From positions 175,297 to 239,296 of the forward strand of contig NZ_JAAQPH010000007.1 in the NCBI RefSeq assembly GCF_011683915.1: DNA of 64,000 nucleotides, given 5' to 3'. Made by a program: the position numbers and the translations under genes. This stretch comes from Pelagibius litoralis (GTDB lineage: Bacteria > Pseudomonadota > Alphaproteobacteria > Kiloniellales > Kiloniellaceae). Each line of letters starts with the position of its first letter. Position 1 is the stretch's first letter. Below are positions 25,691 to 34,343 of this stretch, piece after piece. The notes beneath the pieces were generated by a model that saw only the letters and a list, made by a program, of their open reading frames with translations, made no database searches and was not told the DNA's origin.

Positions 25691-26983
25691 TCAATCGGCG
25701 CCGGGCGAAAGAGATGTGCCAGCCCGCAGGGCCAGCGCGGCGCGGGCCAGAAAATGACCGAGGAAGGCGATAACCGCCGCGCCGCTCATCACCATCACCA
25801 TGGGCATGATCGATGATTCTCCCTGGAAATGGCCAACCAGCAAGGTTGCCAGGCCACCGACCGTCATCTGCAGAAAGCCGGTCAGTCCGGATGCGGTGCC
25901 GGCCAGATCCGGCCGCACCGAAATGGCGCTTGCGGTCGCGTTGGGCAGGCTGAGACCGTTGGCCAGGCCGACCAGCATCACCGGGCCGAACAGCATGATC
26001 GGTGTCATCTCGCCCGACAAAGCCAGGCCGGTCAGAAGCGCTACGCCCAGCAGCGCGATGGCGCTGCCCGCGAAGATCATGCGTTCCGCCCCGATCTGGG
26101 TCGATAGCCGCCCTGAGAGGAAGTTCCCCAGCATATAGCTGATAGCGTTCAGCATGAAGTAGAGGCCGTACTCGGTCGCCGTACGATCCATGACCTCAAG
26201 CATGATAAAGGGTGCCCCGGCCAGGAAGGCGAAGAAGACTGCGGTGGTGAAGGAGATGTTGATCGCATAGCCGGTGAAGGCGGCATCTTTCAGCAGGGAT
26301 CCGAAGCCGCTGATCATGCTGAGCGGCCCGGCGATGGCCTGGCGGTCGAAATGGGTTTCGAAAAGAAGGTGCCAGGCCAGCAGCAGAACCGCGGCGCCGA
26401 CGGCGAAGACCAGGAAGAAGGAGGCCTGCCAGCCGAAAAGATCGTCGGTGATACCCCCCAGCAGCGGCGCCACCATCGGGGCGATCACCATGGCCATGGT
26501 GATGTAGCCGATCATACTGGCGGATTCTTCACGGCTATGGGTATCGCGTACGATGGCGCGGCCCAGCACCAGGCCGGCGCAGCCGCCGACCGCCTGGATC
26601 ACGCGGCCGACGATCAGCGCGGCGATGCTGCCGGCAAAGGCGCAGAGCAGGGTGCCGAACAGGAACAGAAGCATGCCCAGAAGCAGCACCGGGCGGCGCC
26701 CGAAACGGTCCGACAACGGCCCCAGGAAAAGCTGCGAGACCGCGACACCGAAGAGATAGAGGGTGAGGGTGAGCTGGATCGTTCCGTAGTCGGTGGCGAA
26801 GACCGCCTGCAGGCCGGGCATGGAGGGGATGAAGATGTTCAGGGCCATGGGGCCGAGGGCCGTCACTGCGATGAGAACGGCAAGCGGCGGCCGGCGCCGC
26901 GCCACACCGCCCGACGCGCGGGGCGCCACGCCCTGTCCGCCCAGTTGCTGTGGGCCGTTGCCGTCTCTGACCGTTTCGCTCAT
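25691..26983 (-). CDS. MFS drug exporter of the Bcr/CflA family
   Basis: This 430-residue transporter has twelve predicted membrane segments. The Bcr/CflA features are present: PSMPGLQAVFATDYGTIQLTLTLYLFG in helix 1-2, the MFS motif GPLSDRFGRRPVLLLG, and a GPMVAPLLGG-like motif C. Relatives pump out bicyclomycin, chloramphenicol or sulfonamides. The ATG at 26983 is used rather than an upstream TTG. It is divergent from another drug exporter, with 273 bp between the starts, so the two may share control. Confidence 0.88.
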   Translation of the reverse strand: MSETVRDGNGPQQLGGQGVAPRASGGVARRRPPLAVLIAVTALGPMALNIFIPSMPGLQAVFATDYGTIQLTLTLYLFGVAVSQLFLGPLSDRFGRRPVLLLGMLLFLFGTLLCAFAGSIAALIVGRVIQAVGGCAGLVLGRAIVRDTHSREESASMIGYITMAMVIAPMVAPLLGGITDDLFGWQASFFLVFAVGAAVLLLAWHLLFETHFDRQAIAGPLSMISGFGSLLKDAAFTGYAINISFTTAVFFAFLAGAPFIMLEVMDRTATEYGLYFMLNAISYMLGNFLSGRLSTQIGAERMIFAGSAIALLGVALLTGLALSGEMTPIMLFGPVMLVGLANGLSLPNATASAISVRPDLAGTASGLTGFLQMTVGGLATLLVGHFQGESSIMPMVMVMSGAAVIAFLGHFLARAALALRAGTSLSPGAD

Positions 26984-27256
26984 GAACTCCCCAACCAAGA
27001 AAACCAATCACAGCTTCGCCGCCTTTGCGCGCGAAGGGCAGAGCCGGAGGTTGCTTGTGGATACCGCAGAAGCCACACAGGTTTTGGTCAAACCCGCGTG
27101 ACAACCTGTCGTGGTGATGTTTTGCCACCTTAAGATGGTATATGTCGCCGCATAAGACCAGCGGGCAGTCTGCATGGCAGCTCTGCCCGGCGGAAACCGG
27201 ATGATGCCGGGCCCTAAGCAAGCCCCCAAGGCCAAGCGCCAAAGTCAGGAAGCGGA

Positions 27257-28816
27257 ATGAAGATTGCCCCTTGCGACAACGCCGTAATCCTTACCGGTCC
27301 CCGTCCGGAGCCCTGTCGCCGGGAAGCCCGCCCCATTGTGCTGATGGTGACGATCCTGGGCTCCAGCCTGGCTTTCGTCGACGGCACCGTGGTGACCGTC
27401 GCCCTGCCGGTTATCGGCAGCCATTTCGGCGGTTCGCTCAGCCTGATGCAGTGGGTCGTGAACGCCTATGCGCTTCTGCTGGCGGCGCTTTTGCTGATCG
27501 GTGGGGCTGCCGGCGACCTCTACGGCCGGCGGCGCATCTTCAATGCCGGGGTGGCGATCTTCGCCCTGGCCTCCCTCTGGTGCGGTCTGGCCGAGAGCGC
27601 GGAGCAGCTGATAGCCGCCCGTGCCTTGCAGGGTTTTGGCGCAGCGTTTCTGGTGCCCAACAGTCTGGCCATCATCTCCGCCGCTTTTCCGGAGTCCGAG
27701 CGCGGCCGGGCGATCGGCACCTGGGCCGGGTTCTCGGCCATAGCCGCCGCCCTGGGCCCGGTCCTGGGCGGGTGGCTGGTCGATCTCGGCTCCTGGCGTC
27801 TGGTTTTTCTGATCAACCTGCCGATTGCCGCGCTCACCCTGGCGCTCTCGCTCTGGCGGGTGCCGGAATCGCGCGATGCGAGCGGGGGCAGGCGTATGGA
27901 TTGGCCGGGCGCGGTATTGGCGGTGCTGGCGCTGGCCGCGCTGACCTACAGCCTCACCAGCCTTGGTGAGGACCGGATTCTGTCCCAGCCGCTGCTGCTG
28001 ACGGCTCTCGGCGGGCTGATCGGCCTCTTCGTTTTTCTCTGGGTGGAGGCGCGCAGCACCAGCCCCATGCTGCCGCTTGATCTGTTTCGTTCCGCGGCCT
28101 TCAGCGGGGCCAATCTGCTCACGCTGTTCCTCTATTTCGCGCTCTCCGGCGTCCTGTTTTTTCTGCCGATCACGATGATCGAGGTGCATGGCCACTCGGC
28201 AACCCTGGCCGGCGCGGCGTTCCTGCCCTTCACCCTGGTGATGGCCTTCCTGTCGCGCTGGGCCGGCGGCCTGCTCGACCGTTTCGGCGCGCGTCTGCCG
28301 CTGACCCTCGGCCCGCTCATCGCCGCCGCCGGGTTCCTGCTGTTCATTCCGGTGGAGCCCGGGGCGTCTTTCTGGCAGGCGGTGGTGCCGGCGATGCTGG
28401 TGCTCGGTCTCGGCATGGCGGTGACCGTGGCGCCGCTGTCGACCGTGGTGATGAATGCCCTGTCTGAGGGGCAGTCGGGCCTTGCCTCCGGCGTCAACAA
28501 TGCGGTCTCGCGCCTCTCCGGTCTCCTGGCCGTGGCCGGGCTGGGGGCGCTGGCGGCCCTAGTTTTCGAACGCAGCCTTGCGGAGCTGCTGACAGGGCCG
28601 GAAGCCGCGGCCTTGTCCGGCCTGCGCTATGGTGGCGACATCGCCGCCGTCACCCTGCCGGAACTTGCCGCTGCAGACCTCGAAGCTGCCTTCCGCAATG
28701 CCATGCTGCAGGCCTTCCATGCGATCGCCCTGATCGGGGCGGCGCTGGCGGTTCTCTCTGCGCTCTGCGGCTTCTTCCTGATGCCCCGCCGTGTCGTGCA
28801 AAGGGGGAAGGCCTGA
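27257..28816 (+). CDS. MFS drug exporter of the DHA2 (EmrB/QacA) family
   Basis: This 519-residue protein has about fourteen membrane segments. Motifs include SSLAFVDGTVVTVALPVIG in helix 1, GDLYGRRRIFNAG after helix 2, ALQGFGAAFLVPNSLAII in helix 4 and ALGPVLGGWLVD in helix 5. This pattern belongs to proton-driven multidrug exporters. AGGAAG precedes the ATG. No membrane-fusion partner is adjacent, so it probably acts in the inner membrane alone. It is divergent from the Bcr-type exporter. Confidence 0.88.
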   Translation: MKIAPCDNAVILTGPRPEPCRREARPIVLMVTILGSSLAFVDGTVVTVALPVIGSHFGGSLSLMQWVVNAYALLLAALLLIGGAAGDLYGRRRIFNAGVAIFALASLWCGLAESAEQLIAARALQGFGAAFLVPNSLAIISAAFPESERGRAIGTWAGFSAIAAALGPVLGGWLVDLGSWRLVFLINLPIAALTLALSLWRVPESRDASGGRRMDWPGAVLAVLALAALTYSLTSLGEDRILSQPLLLTALGGLIGLFVFLWVEARSTSPMLPLDLFRSAAFSGANLLTLFLYFALSGVLFFLPITMIEVHGHSATLAGAAFLPFTLVMAFLSRWAGGLLDRFGARLPLTLGPLIAAAGFLLFIPVEPGASFWQAVVPAMLVLGLGMAVTVAPLSTVVMNALSEGQSGLASGVNNAVSRLSGLLAVAGLGALAALVFERSLAELLTGPEAAALSGLRYGGDIAAVTLPELAAADLEAAFRNAMLQAFHAIALIGAALAVLSALCGFFLMPRRVVQRGKA

Positions 28817-28869
28817 GAGCGCGCCACCGGCCAGCCCCGGACGCGGAGGCCGGCGGCGCATTTGCCAAA

Positions 28870-29772
28870 CTAGCTCAGGTGCGTCTTGAGGAAGAAGATG
28901 GTGCGCTGCCAGGCCTGTTCCGCTGCGGCCTTGTTGTAGCGGGCGGCGTTGGTGTCGTTGTTGAAGGCGTGGTTCACCCCGCCATAGATGTAGATCTGAT
29001 AATCGGCTTTGATGCTGTCCAAGGCGGCTTTGAAATCGGGGATGCCTGCATTTATGCGTTCGTCGTTGCCGGCGTAGTGCAGCAGCAGCGGGACTTTTAT
29101 GGTGGTGGCCTGCTCCGCGCTCGGCTGGCGCCCGTAGTAGGCGACACTGGCGGCGATGTCCGGGGCATTCACGGCCATCTGATTACTCATCGCGCCGCCC
29201 CAGCAGAAGCCGATGGAGCCGACCTTGCCGGTGCTGGCCTCATGACCGGCCAGGAAGCTGACGGCGGCGACGCCGTTGTTCACCGTGGCTGCCGGATCGA
29301 GGGCGCGGATCATCTCGCGCGCCTTGTCCTGGTCGTCCGGTGTGCCGCCGGCGGGGGAAAGGAAGTCGACACCCAGGGCGACGAAGCCTTCCAGGGCAAT
29401 GCGCCGGGTCACATCCTGGATGTGGGGGTTGAGGCCGCGGTTCTCGTGGATCACCAGAACGGCGGGCAGCTTGCCGGGGGCCGCCGCCGGCCGCGCCAGA
29501 TAGCCGGAGAGATCGCCGTCGGCGCCCGCAAAGGTGATGGTCTCCGCCACGACGCGGCCATCATCTTCGGGCAGGATCGCCGCCTGGGCATAGTTCGATT
29601 CCAGCAGCGGCAGCAGCGTGTAGGCCGCCGCCGTACCGCCGGCCACTTTGGTCAGATGATCGAAGAAGCGGCGCCGGTCCAGGGTCAGATGGGTGTACTC
29701 GTCATAGAGATCGATCATCTCCTGGGTGACTTCCGGCTGCGCTTTGGGGCGGGATTCGGTGGTGTCGGACAT
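28870..29772 (-). CDS. Dienelactone hydrolase family protein with twin-arginine signal
   Basis: This 300-residue alpha/beta hydrolase has the catalytic triad C190 (GFCWGG), D237 (GNDERI) and H268 (VNHAF), the cysteine-based triad of dienelactone hydrolases. Residues 32-63 (DRRRFFDHLTKVAGG and on) look like a twin-arginine export signal placed after a 30-residue leader, so the enzyme is probably periplasmic. The ATG at 29772 matches this family layout. A much longer open frame upstream is non-coding. The natural substrate is unknown. Confidence 0.88.
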   Translation of the reverse strand: MSDTTESRPKAQPEVTQEMIDLYDEYTHLTLDRRRFFDHLTKVAGGTAAAYTLLPLLESNYAQAAILPEDDGRVVAETITFAGADGDLSGYLARPAAAPGKLPAVLVIHENRGLNPHIQDVTRRIALEGFVALGVDFLSPAGGTPDDQDKAREMIRALDPAATVNNGVAAVSFLAGHEASTGKVGSIGFCWGGAMSNQMAVNAPDIAASVAYYGRQPSAEQATTIKVPLLLHYAGNDERINAGIPDFKAALDSIKADYQIYIYGGVNHAFNNDTNAARYNKAAAEQAWQRTIFFLKTHLS

Positions 29773-30021
29773 GGCGCTCTGCGCTCCCCTGATGACTGAT
29801 GGGCAGATTGGCTGGTTGGCGGGCGCGGCCAGGCGATCGCCCGTTGTGTTGGCGAGAAATCTAGGCGCGGGAGGGAGCGAGAGATAGCCTCGCCGGAGCA
29901 ATTTTTCTTGAGCTTGTGAAATCTTCCGCCAGCGCACAAAGAAGAGGGAAAAAGACAAGCTGGACAGCGGGTTATCTTGGGCTACATATTCATGCATCGT
30001 GAAATTGCGGTCTGACCGACC

Positions 30022-30897
30022 ATGCCAAGGCGCGCTGCTTCCCTGTCCTGGCCCCTTTGGGGCCTCTTCGTGACGCTTCTTGCGGGGCTTCTGCTGGGGA
30101 GTCATCAGCGTGCGGCCTTTGCCGAGTTTTCGCTGCTCTTCGGCTATGGCTATTGGGTCGTCCGTCTTTTGATGGCCTATGTTTTCTTTGCCGGCTGCCT
30201 TCTGCTGCTGGAGTTGAGCCCGCTGGGAAACCGTCTGGCCTGGTGGTGGCTGGCGCTTCCCGCGGCGCTGATCACCCTGCCGCTTTTCACCCTGGCGGTG
30301 ACCATGGTCGACTTGATCCTCGGACTGCCCGAAATGGGGCTGAATGCCCTGTCGGGAACCGACCCCGGCGGCATGGTCGGGCGGTTTGCCCTGGAATCCC
30401 TTTATCATCTCGATAACCAGCTGATCCTGGCCGCCTTGATCGTCCTGCCGCGCCTGTTGATCGAGCAACCCTGGGCGGTCATGCCCGATAAGTCCCAAGA
30501 GGACCGTGACGAAGACGGCGCGCCGGCGCAGGGCGCCCCTGCCGCCAGGGAAACGGAAGCTGTTCCGGCACCGGCCTTTCTGCGCCGTCTGGACCAGTCG
30601 CTCGGCGGCGAGATTCTGGCGATCCAGGCGCAGGAACACTACGTGCGGATCGTCACCACCGAGGGATCGGCCTGCACGCTCTATCGGTTCGGCGATGCGG
30701 TGCAGGAGCTTCGGGCCCTGCCGGGCCTGCAGGTCCACCGCTCGTTCTGGGTCGCGGAGCGCGGCGTGACGGCGCTGAGGCAGGGCGGGCGCAGTCTGAG
30801 GATCGTTCTAAGAAACGGTGAAGAGGTTCCGGTGAGCGCAAAACACGCCGAACTGGTACAGGACCGTTTTTCATCCCGCCTGAAGCCCGTGGCCTAG
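30022..30897 (+). CDS. Membrane-bound LytTR-type transcription regulator
   Basis: This 291-residue protein has four membrane helices in the first half (about 9-28, 38-62, 70-98 and 130-150), a charged Pro/Ala linker, and a LytTR DNA-binding domain from about 190 to the end (EILAIQAQEHYVRIVTTEG, VHRSFWVAERGV and GEEVPVSAKHAELV). Such membrane LytTR proteins may regulate from the membrane without a kinase. The ribosome site is weak. A small membrane frame follows within 40 bp. Confidence 0.85.
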   Translation: MPRRAASLSWPLWGLFVTLLAGLLLGSHQRAAFAEFSLLFGYGYWVVRLLMAYVFFAGCLLLLELSPLGNRLAWWWLALPAALITLPLFTLAVTMVDLILGLPEMGLNALSGTDPGGMVGRFALESLYHLDNQLILAALIVLPRLLIEQPWAVMPDKSQEDRDEDGAPAQGAPAARETEAVPAPAFLRRLDQSLGGEILAIQAQEHYVRIVTTEGSACTLYRFGDAVQELRALPGLQVHRSFWVAERGVTALRQGGRSLRIVLRNGEEVPVSAKHAELVQDRFSSRLKPVA

Positions 30898-30932
30898 GGC
30901 GTGGCGATGTCAATCAGTGGAAGTCTTTTCTG

Positions 30933-31124
30933 ATGGCCGGCGGCGGCATCGACTTTGAAGCGGAACACTGGCTGGCCCGGCACTGGCTGCGCCTGCGCCA
31001 GCGCGCCGGCACCTTCACCGAAGGACAGCGGATGATGCTGCGCGAGGGGGAGGAACAGCTGCGCGGCCGTGCCCTGGTCCTGGTCTTTTACCTGTTGTTC
31101 GTCGCCCTGCTGACCTGGCTTTAG
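30933..31124 (+). CDS. Possible 63-residue membrane protein
   Basis: This short frame lies 35 bp after the LytTR gene. It has a basic amphipathic first part and one clear C-terminal membrane helix (ALVLVFYLLFVALLTWL). Translation signals are weak. The end overlaps the convergent thioesterase gene by 4 bp. The clean hydrophobic segment and the position behind a membrane regulator make it plausible, but it could be chance. Confidence 0.4.
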   Translation: MAGGGIDFEAEHWLARHWLRLRQRAGTFTEGQRMMLREGEEQLRGRALVLVFYLLFVALLTWL

Positions 31125-31549
31125 CGCCGGACAATGTATTTGAAGCTGCCCTGGCCGTTGCCGATCAGCCGGCCTGCGTCGTCCAGAACGCTGCAGTCGG
31201 CAAAGAAGATGCTCTTGCCGCCACCGCTGCGCCGCCCTGTCGCCACCAGCCGCTGACCGGCCTTTGCGGTGCCGATGAAGCTGCAGGTCAGCGAGAGGGT
31301 AAAGGCCCGCCGCGGCGTTTCGCCTGGTGCCGCAAAGCAGCCGCAGTAACCGCAGGCGGTGTCGATCAGCGTGGTCAGCATGCCGCCGTGCAGGACACCG
31401 CTGCGGTTCAGGTGCTGCGGTTCGACGGTCAGGACGACCTTGGCCAGGTCCGGTTCCCAAAGGACCAGTTCATAGCCGACCAGGTCTGCAAAGCCGCCCC
31501 GCGCGCGTAAGGGATCGGCATCGTCTTGATTTGCGGTGGTGTCATGCAT
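31121..31549 (-). CDS. PaaI-type hotdog thioesterase
   Basis: This 142-residue protein has the hotdog-fold pattern. HLNRSGVLHGGMLTTLIDTACGY carries the family HGG motif and the acidic residue of the active site, and KAGQRLVATGRRSGGGKSIFFADCSVLDDAGRLIGNGQGSF (in parts) forms the second half. Such enzymes hydrolyse acyl-CoA esters in the cytoplasm. The ATG at 31549 is the likely start. The dioxygenase-like gene ends 43 bp upstream on the same strand, so they may be cotranscribed. Confidence 0.88.
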   Translation of the reverse strand: MHDTTANQDDADPLRARGGFADLVGYELVLWEPDLAKVVLTVEPQHLNRSGVLHGGMLTTLIDTACGYCGCFAAPGETPRRAFTLSLTCSFIGTAKAGQRLVATGRRSGGGKSIFFADCSVLDDAGRLIGNGQGSFKYIVRR

Positions 31550-31592
31550 GGCGCAAGACTGCCGTGGGCGGTCCGCCCTGTCCAGCGCCGGC

Positions 31593-32414
31593 TCAAGACA
31601 CCCGGCCTTCGGCGTTGCCCGCCTCGGCCTCGTCAAGGATCTGGGGATAGGGGTAGTCCAGTCCCACCAGCTGGCGCAGCAGGGGCGAGGCCTCGGCCAG
31701 CACCGCGGGGTCGAGGCCGCGGACCTGATCTTCCATCGGTTTCACGAACTTCGGCAGATACTGGATCAAAATCGCCGTGCGGTCTGCTGTGCTTTCGTTG
31801 GGCATGGCGGCATGCCAGGCCATGCCGAAGAAGAGGGCGGCATCGCCGGCCTTGCCGATCAGGCGATCCGGTTTTGCCGTCGCGCGGTCCGCGTCCGAAG
31901 GATAGCGGCCGAGCTTCTGGCTGCCGGCGACGATGGCCGTGGCGCCGTTTTCCTCGGTGAAGTCGTCGAGCAGGATCGAGACCTGGGCATTCAGCGGGAA
32001 GCTCGGGTTTATGCCCGCCGGGAAGCTCTCGCGTTTGTACATATCCCAATAGGGATAATCGATGTGCAGCTCCTGGCCGGGGCCGCCGGGCAGCAGGCGG
32101 TTGGCGGCGATGGAGCCGAGGATGAACTCCGACCCCAGGAAGCGCTTCATGATCGAAACAATCGGCTCGCGCTGGACCATGTCGACGAAGATCCGGCCCT
32201 TGTTCAGCAGATTCCAGACCCGGCGCTGCAGGTGCAGCTTCTCGGCGTTGGCACCCTGGAAGTGGGTCGCTTTCGGGGTATCCCGGTCGGAGAACCGCAT
32301 GATCAGGTCGCGGGCCTGCCTGATCTCCTCGGGCGAGAAGACCTGCGGCAGGACCGCATAGCCCTTGCCGTTCAAAAGCTCTTCAACGACGGCGTTCTGC
32401 GTTTTCTCGTCCAT
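31593..32414 (-). CDS. Phytanoyl-CoA dioxygenase family protein
   Basis: This 273-residue Fe(II)/2-oxoglutarate oxygenase has the metal triad H117-x-D119 (LHIDYPYWD) and H201 (GMAWHAAMPN), with R212 as the probable 2-oxoglutarate ligand. The family hydroxylates acyl-CoA or small natural products. The substrate here is unknown. The ATG at 32414 is preferred to one at 32450. A thioesterase gene follows on the same strand, which would suit acyl-CoA chemistry, though this is an inference. Confidence 0.88.
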   Translation of the reverse strand: MDEKTQNAVVEELLNGKGYAVLPQVFSPEEIRQARDLIMRFSDRDTPKATHFQGANAEKLHLQRRVWNLLNKGRIFVDMVQREPIVSIMKRFLGSEFILGSIAANRLLPGGPGQELHIDYPYWDMYKRESFPAGINPSFPLNAQVSILLDDFTEENGATAIVAGSQKLGRYPSDADRATAKPDRLIGKAGDAALFFGMAWHAAMPNESTADRTAILIQYLPKFVKPMEDQVRGLDPAVLAEASPLLRQLVGLDYPYPQILDEAEAGNAEGRVS

Positions 32415-32573
32415 GCGCCGGGTCCTGTTTTTGGGCGTGTCGCAAAGCATAGGGCGGAAGTGGATTTGGGCGCCAGCCCCCTTTTATCGCGGTGGCGGCC
32501 TTCCCGGCAGACAGCCCATCGACATTATCGCCGGGGTAGGCTAGAGGATAACCGGCCCCGCCGTTGGCGGGGC

Positions 32574-32732
32574 GCGTTCTCGGGGCGGGGTGGAAGTCCC
32601 CACCGGCGGTAAGGGCCTCATGAGGGGCCAGAGCCCGCGAGCGCTCTTGAGGTCCGGTCCGGGCCTTTGGAGGTCAGCAGATTCGGTGTGATTCCGAAGC
32701 CGACGGTAACAGTCCGGATGGAAGAGAATGAA
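32574..32732 (+). ncRNA. FMN riboswitch (RFN element)
   Basis: The conserved RFN sequence is present in order: GTTCTCGGGGCGGGG, TGGAAGTCCCCACCGGCGGTAA, the AGCCCGCGAGCGC segment, GGTCAGCAGATTCGGTGTGA, TTCCGAAGCCGACGGT, and ACAGTCCGGATGG with the closing GAGAATGA. It binds FMN and shuts off riboflavin genes. It lies 80 bp upstream of ribH. Confidence 0.96.
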
Positions 32733-32741
32733 GCAGCGGTT

Positions 32742-32766
32742 CCCGGCGGACAGCCGGGCGCGGCTG
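32742..32766 (+). promoter_or_regulatory. Overlapping hairpins in the riboswitch expression platform
   Basis: CCCGGC (32742-32747) can pair with GCCGGG (32753-32758). CAGCCG (32751-32756) can instead pair with CGGCTG (32761-32766), followed by TTTCCTT. The two stems share bases and exclude each other, as expected for a terminator and an antiterminator. Confidence 0.6.
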
Positions 32767-32813
32767 TTTCCTTACGCCCTGGTTCTGGTCTCTGACGGAG
32801 TAGGGAGAAAACC

Positions 32814-33293
32814 ATGAATCAGAGCATGACCGAAAACCAAGGCAATAACCTGGTGGCCCTCGTAAAGGCGCGCTGGCATGCCGATATCGTCGATCAATGC
32901 CATGTCGCCTTTGACGAGGAACTGGCCCGGCTGACCGATGGCCGCATGCGCACACAGGCTTTCGAAGTGCCGGGGGCTTTCGAAATTCCTTTGTTGGCGC
33001 GCGATCTCGCGCGCAGCGGTACCTTCCAGGCCATCGTCGGCGCGGCCTTCGTCATCAACGGCGGTATCTACCGCCACGAGTTCGTGGCCGAAACCGTGGT
33101 CGCTGCCTTGATGCAGGTGCAGATGGAAACCGATCTGCCGGTGTTCTCAGCCGTACTGACGCCGCACAACTTCCATGAAAGCGAAGAACACCGCCGTTTC
33201 TTCCACGAGCATTTCCGCGTGAAGGGGCACGAGGCGGCGGAGGCCTGTGTTTCCATGCTGGCGGCGCGGCAGGCGCTCAGGCAGGCGGCCTGA
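32814..33293 (+). CDS. ribH: 6,7-dimethyl-8-ribityllumazine synthase, type II
   Basis: This 159-residue enzyme joins 5-amino-6-ribitylaminouracil and dihydroxybutanone phosphate in riboflavin synthesis. FEVPGAFEIPLLARDLARSG and AFVINGGIYRHEFVAETVV mark the active site. The end, TPHNFHESEEHRRFFHEHFRVKGHEAAEAC (in parts), resembles the RibH2 isozyme of Brucella and Mesorhizobium rather than the usual icosahedral enzyme. AGGGAG precedes the ATG. It is the only gene behind the FMN riboswitch. The other rib genes must lie elsewhere. Confidence 0.93.
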   Translation: MNQSMTENQGNNLVALVKARWHADIVDQCHVAFDEELARLTDGRMRTQAFEVPGAFEIPLLARDLARSGTFQAIVGAAFVINGGIYRHEFVAETVVAALMQVQMETDLPVFSAVLTPHNFHESEEHRRFFHEHFRVKGHEAAEACVSMLAARQALRQAA

Positions 33294-33397
33294 AGCTTGG
33301 GTATTTGGGAACCGGGCCGGGTCTCTGGTACAAGTGGTTTTGACAGGGGGCCGGCCAAGCGCCGCCCTCTGCTCTTTCACAATAGGCCGGAGACCGC

Positions 33398-34156
33398 ATG
33401 ATCGAATGGATTGCGCCCGCCGAGGTCGGTACGGCGGCGGCATTGTTCCTGATCGCCATTTCTGCGGCGACGTCCTTTCTGACCGCCGCCGCCGGCATTG
33501 GCGGCGGCGTCGTGTTGATCGCCGTGATGGCGGTGCTGATGCCGGTCCATGCTTTGATTCCGGTGCACGGCCTGGTGCAGATCGGCTCCAACGCGGGCCG
33601 TACCGCCATCATGCTGCGCAACGTGCAGTGGCGGGTCATTCTGCTGTTTTCTCTGGGCAGTCTGGTCGGCGCCGCGGCCGGCGGTCTCACCGCCGTACAG
33701 CTGCCCCCGGCGGCCCTCAACATCGGCCTGGGCTGCTTCATTCTCTGGTCGGTCTGGGGATCGGCCGTCTCACCGCCGGGCCGTTTCAGGGTGGTTCTCA
33801 GCGGCGTCTTTTCAAGCTTCCTCACCATGTTCTTCGGCGCGACCGGTCCCTTCGTTTCGGCAACGATTAAGACGATGAAGCTCGGCCGCCTGGAACACGT
33901 AGCGACCCATGCCGCCTGCATGGTCGCCCAACATGGCATCAAGGTCTTTGCCTTCGGTCTGCTGGGGTTCAGCTACGGCCCTTACGCCGGCCTGATCGTG
34001 GCGATGATCGCCAGCGGTTTTCTCGGCACGCTGATTGGCAAGCACGTGCTGGTGAAGATGACGGATGAAAACTTCCACCGGGTGATCGCGGTGCTGCTCT
34101 CGCTGCTGGCCCTGCGCCTGCTCTATGAAGGTCTGGCCCTGCTTGGTCTGTTCTAG
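33398..34156 (+). CDS. Sulfite exporter TauE/SafE family protein
   Basis: This 252-residue protein has about eight membrane segments. The N-terminal half has the AAAGIGGGVVLIAVMAVLMPVHALIPVHGLVQIGSNAGR pattern (in parts) of the TauE/SafE family, and the second half is its structural duplicate (GATGPFVSATI). Relatives export sulfite, sulfoacetate or other organic anions. No sulfonate genes are adjacent, so the substrate is open. It lies alone on the plus strand. Confidence 0.85.
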   Translation: MIEWIAPAEVGTAAALFLIAISAATSFLTAAAGIGGGVVLIAVMAVLMPVHALIPVHGLVQIGSNAGRTAIMLRNVQWRVILLFSLGSLVGAAAGGLTAVQLPPAALNIGLGCFILWSVWGSAVSPPGRFRVVLSGVFSSFLTMFFGATGPFVSATIKTMKLGRLEHVATHAACMVAQHGIKVFAFGLLGFSYGPYAGLIVAMIASGFLGTLIGKHVLVKMTDENFHRVIAVLLSLLALRLLYEGLALLGLF

Positions 34157-34172
34157 CGGGCCGGCGTCCGCG

Positions 34173-34260
34173 AACCAATTGCCAAACCAATTGGGTGCAG
34201 ACTTTGCTTTTCAGCGCTCATTTGACATATTTTTCAATATGGTCGAAGCTTTAACCAATT
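34173..34260. repeat. Three direct repeats AACCAATT upstream of tctC
   Basis: AACCAATT occurs at 34173-34180, 34185-34192 and 34253-34260, in an AT-rich stretch before the tctC start. The first two are 12 bp apart, about one helical turn. A TTGACA at 34222-34227 lies between the copies. They may be binding sites for a regulator of the transport operon. Confidence 0.45.
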
Positions 34261-34343
34261 AAGGCGCGGACGCCGTTGAATGGCGCCGTCAAGCAGGGCC
34301 GGACAAACCGGCCGAAACGCACTCTGGGAGGAGGCTTGTAACC

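Noticed and set aside
29773..30738. Long N-terminal extension of the dienelactone hydrolase frame
   Set aside because: Its composition is shadow-like and it runs antisense to the LytTR gene. The family start at 29772 fits the signal and length.
34222..34237. TTGACATATTTTTCAA read as an FNR/FixK box for tctC
   Set aside because: The half-sites TTGA and TCAA are eight bases apart, whereas the FNR consensus has six between them, so the spacing is wrong.
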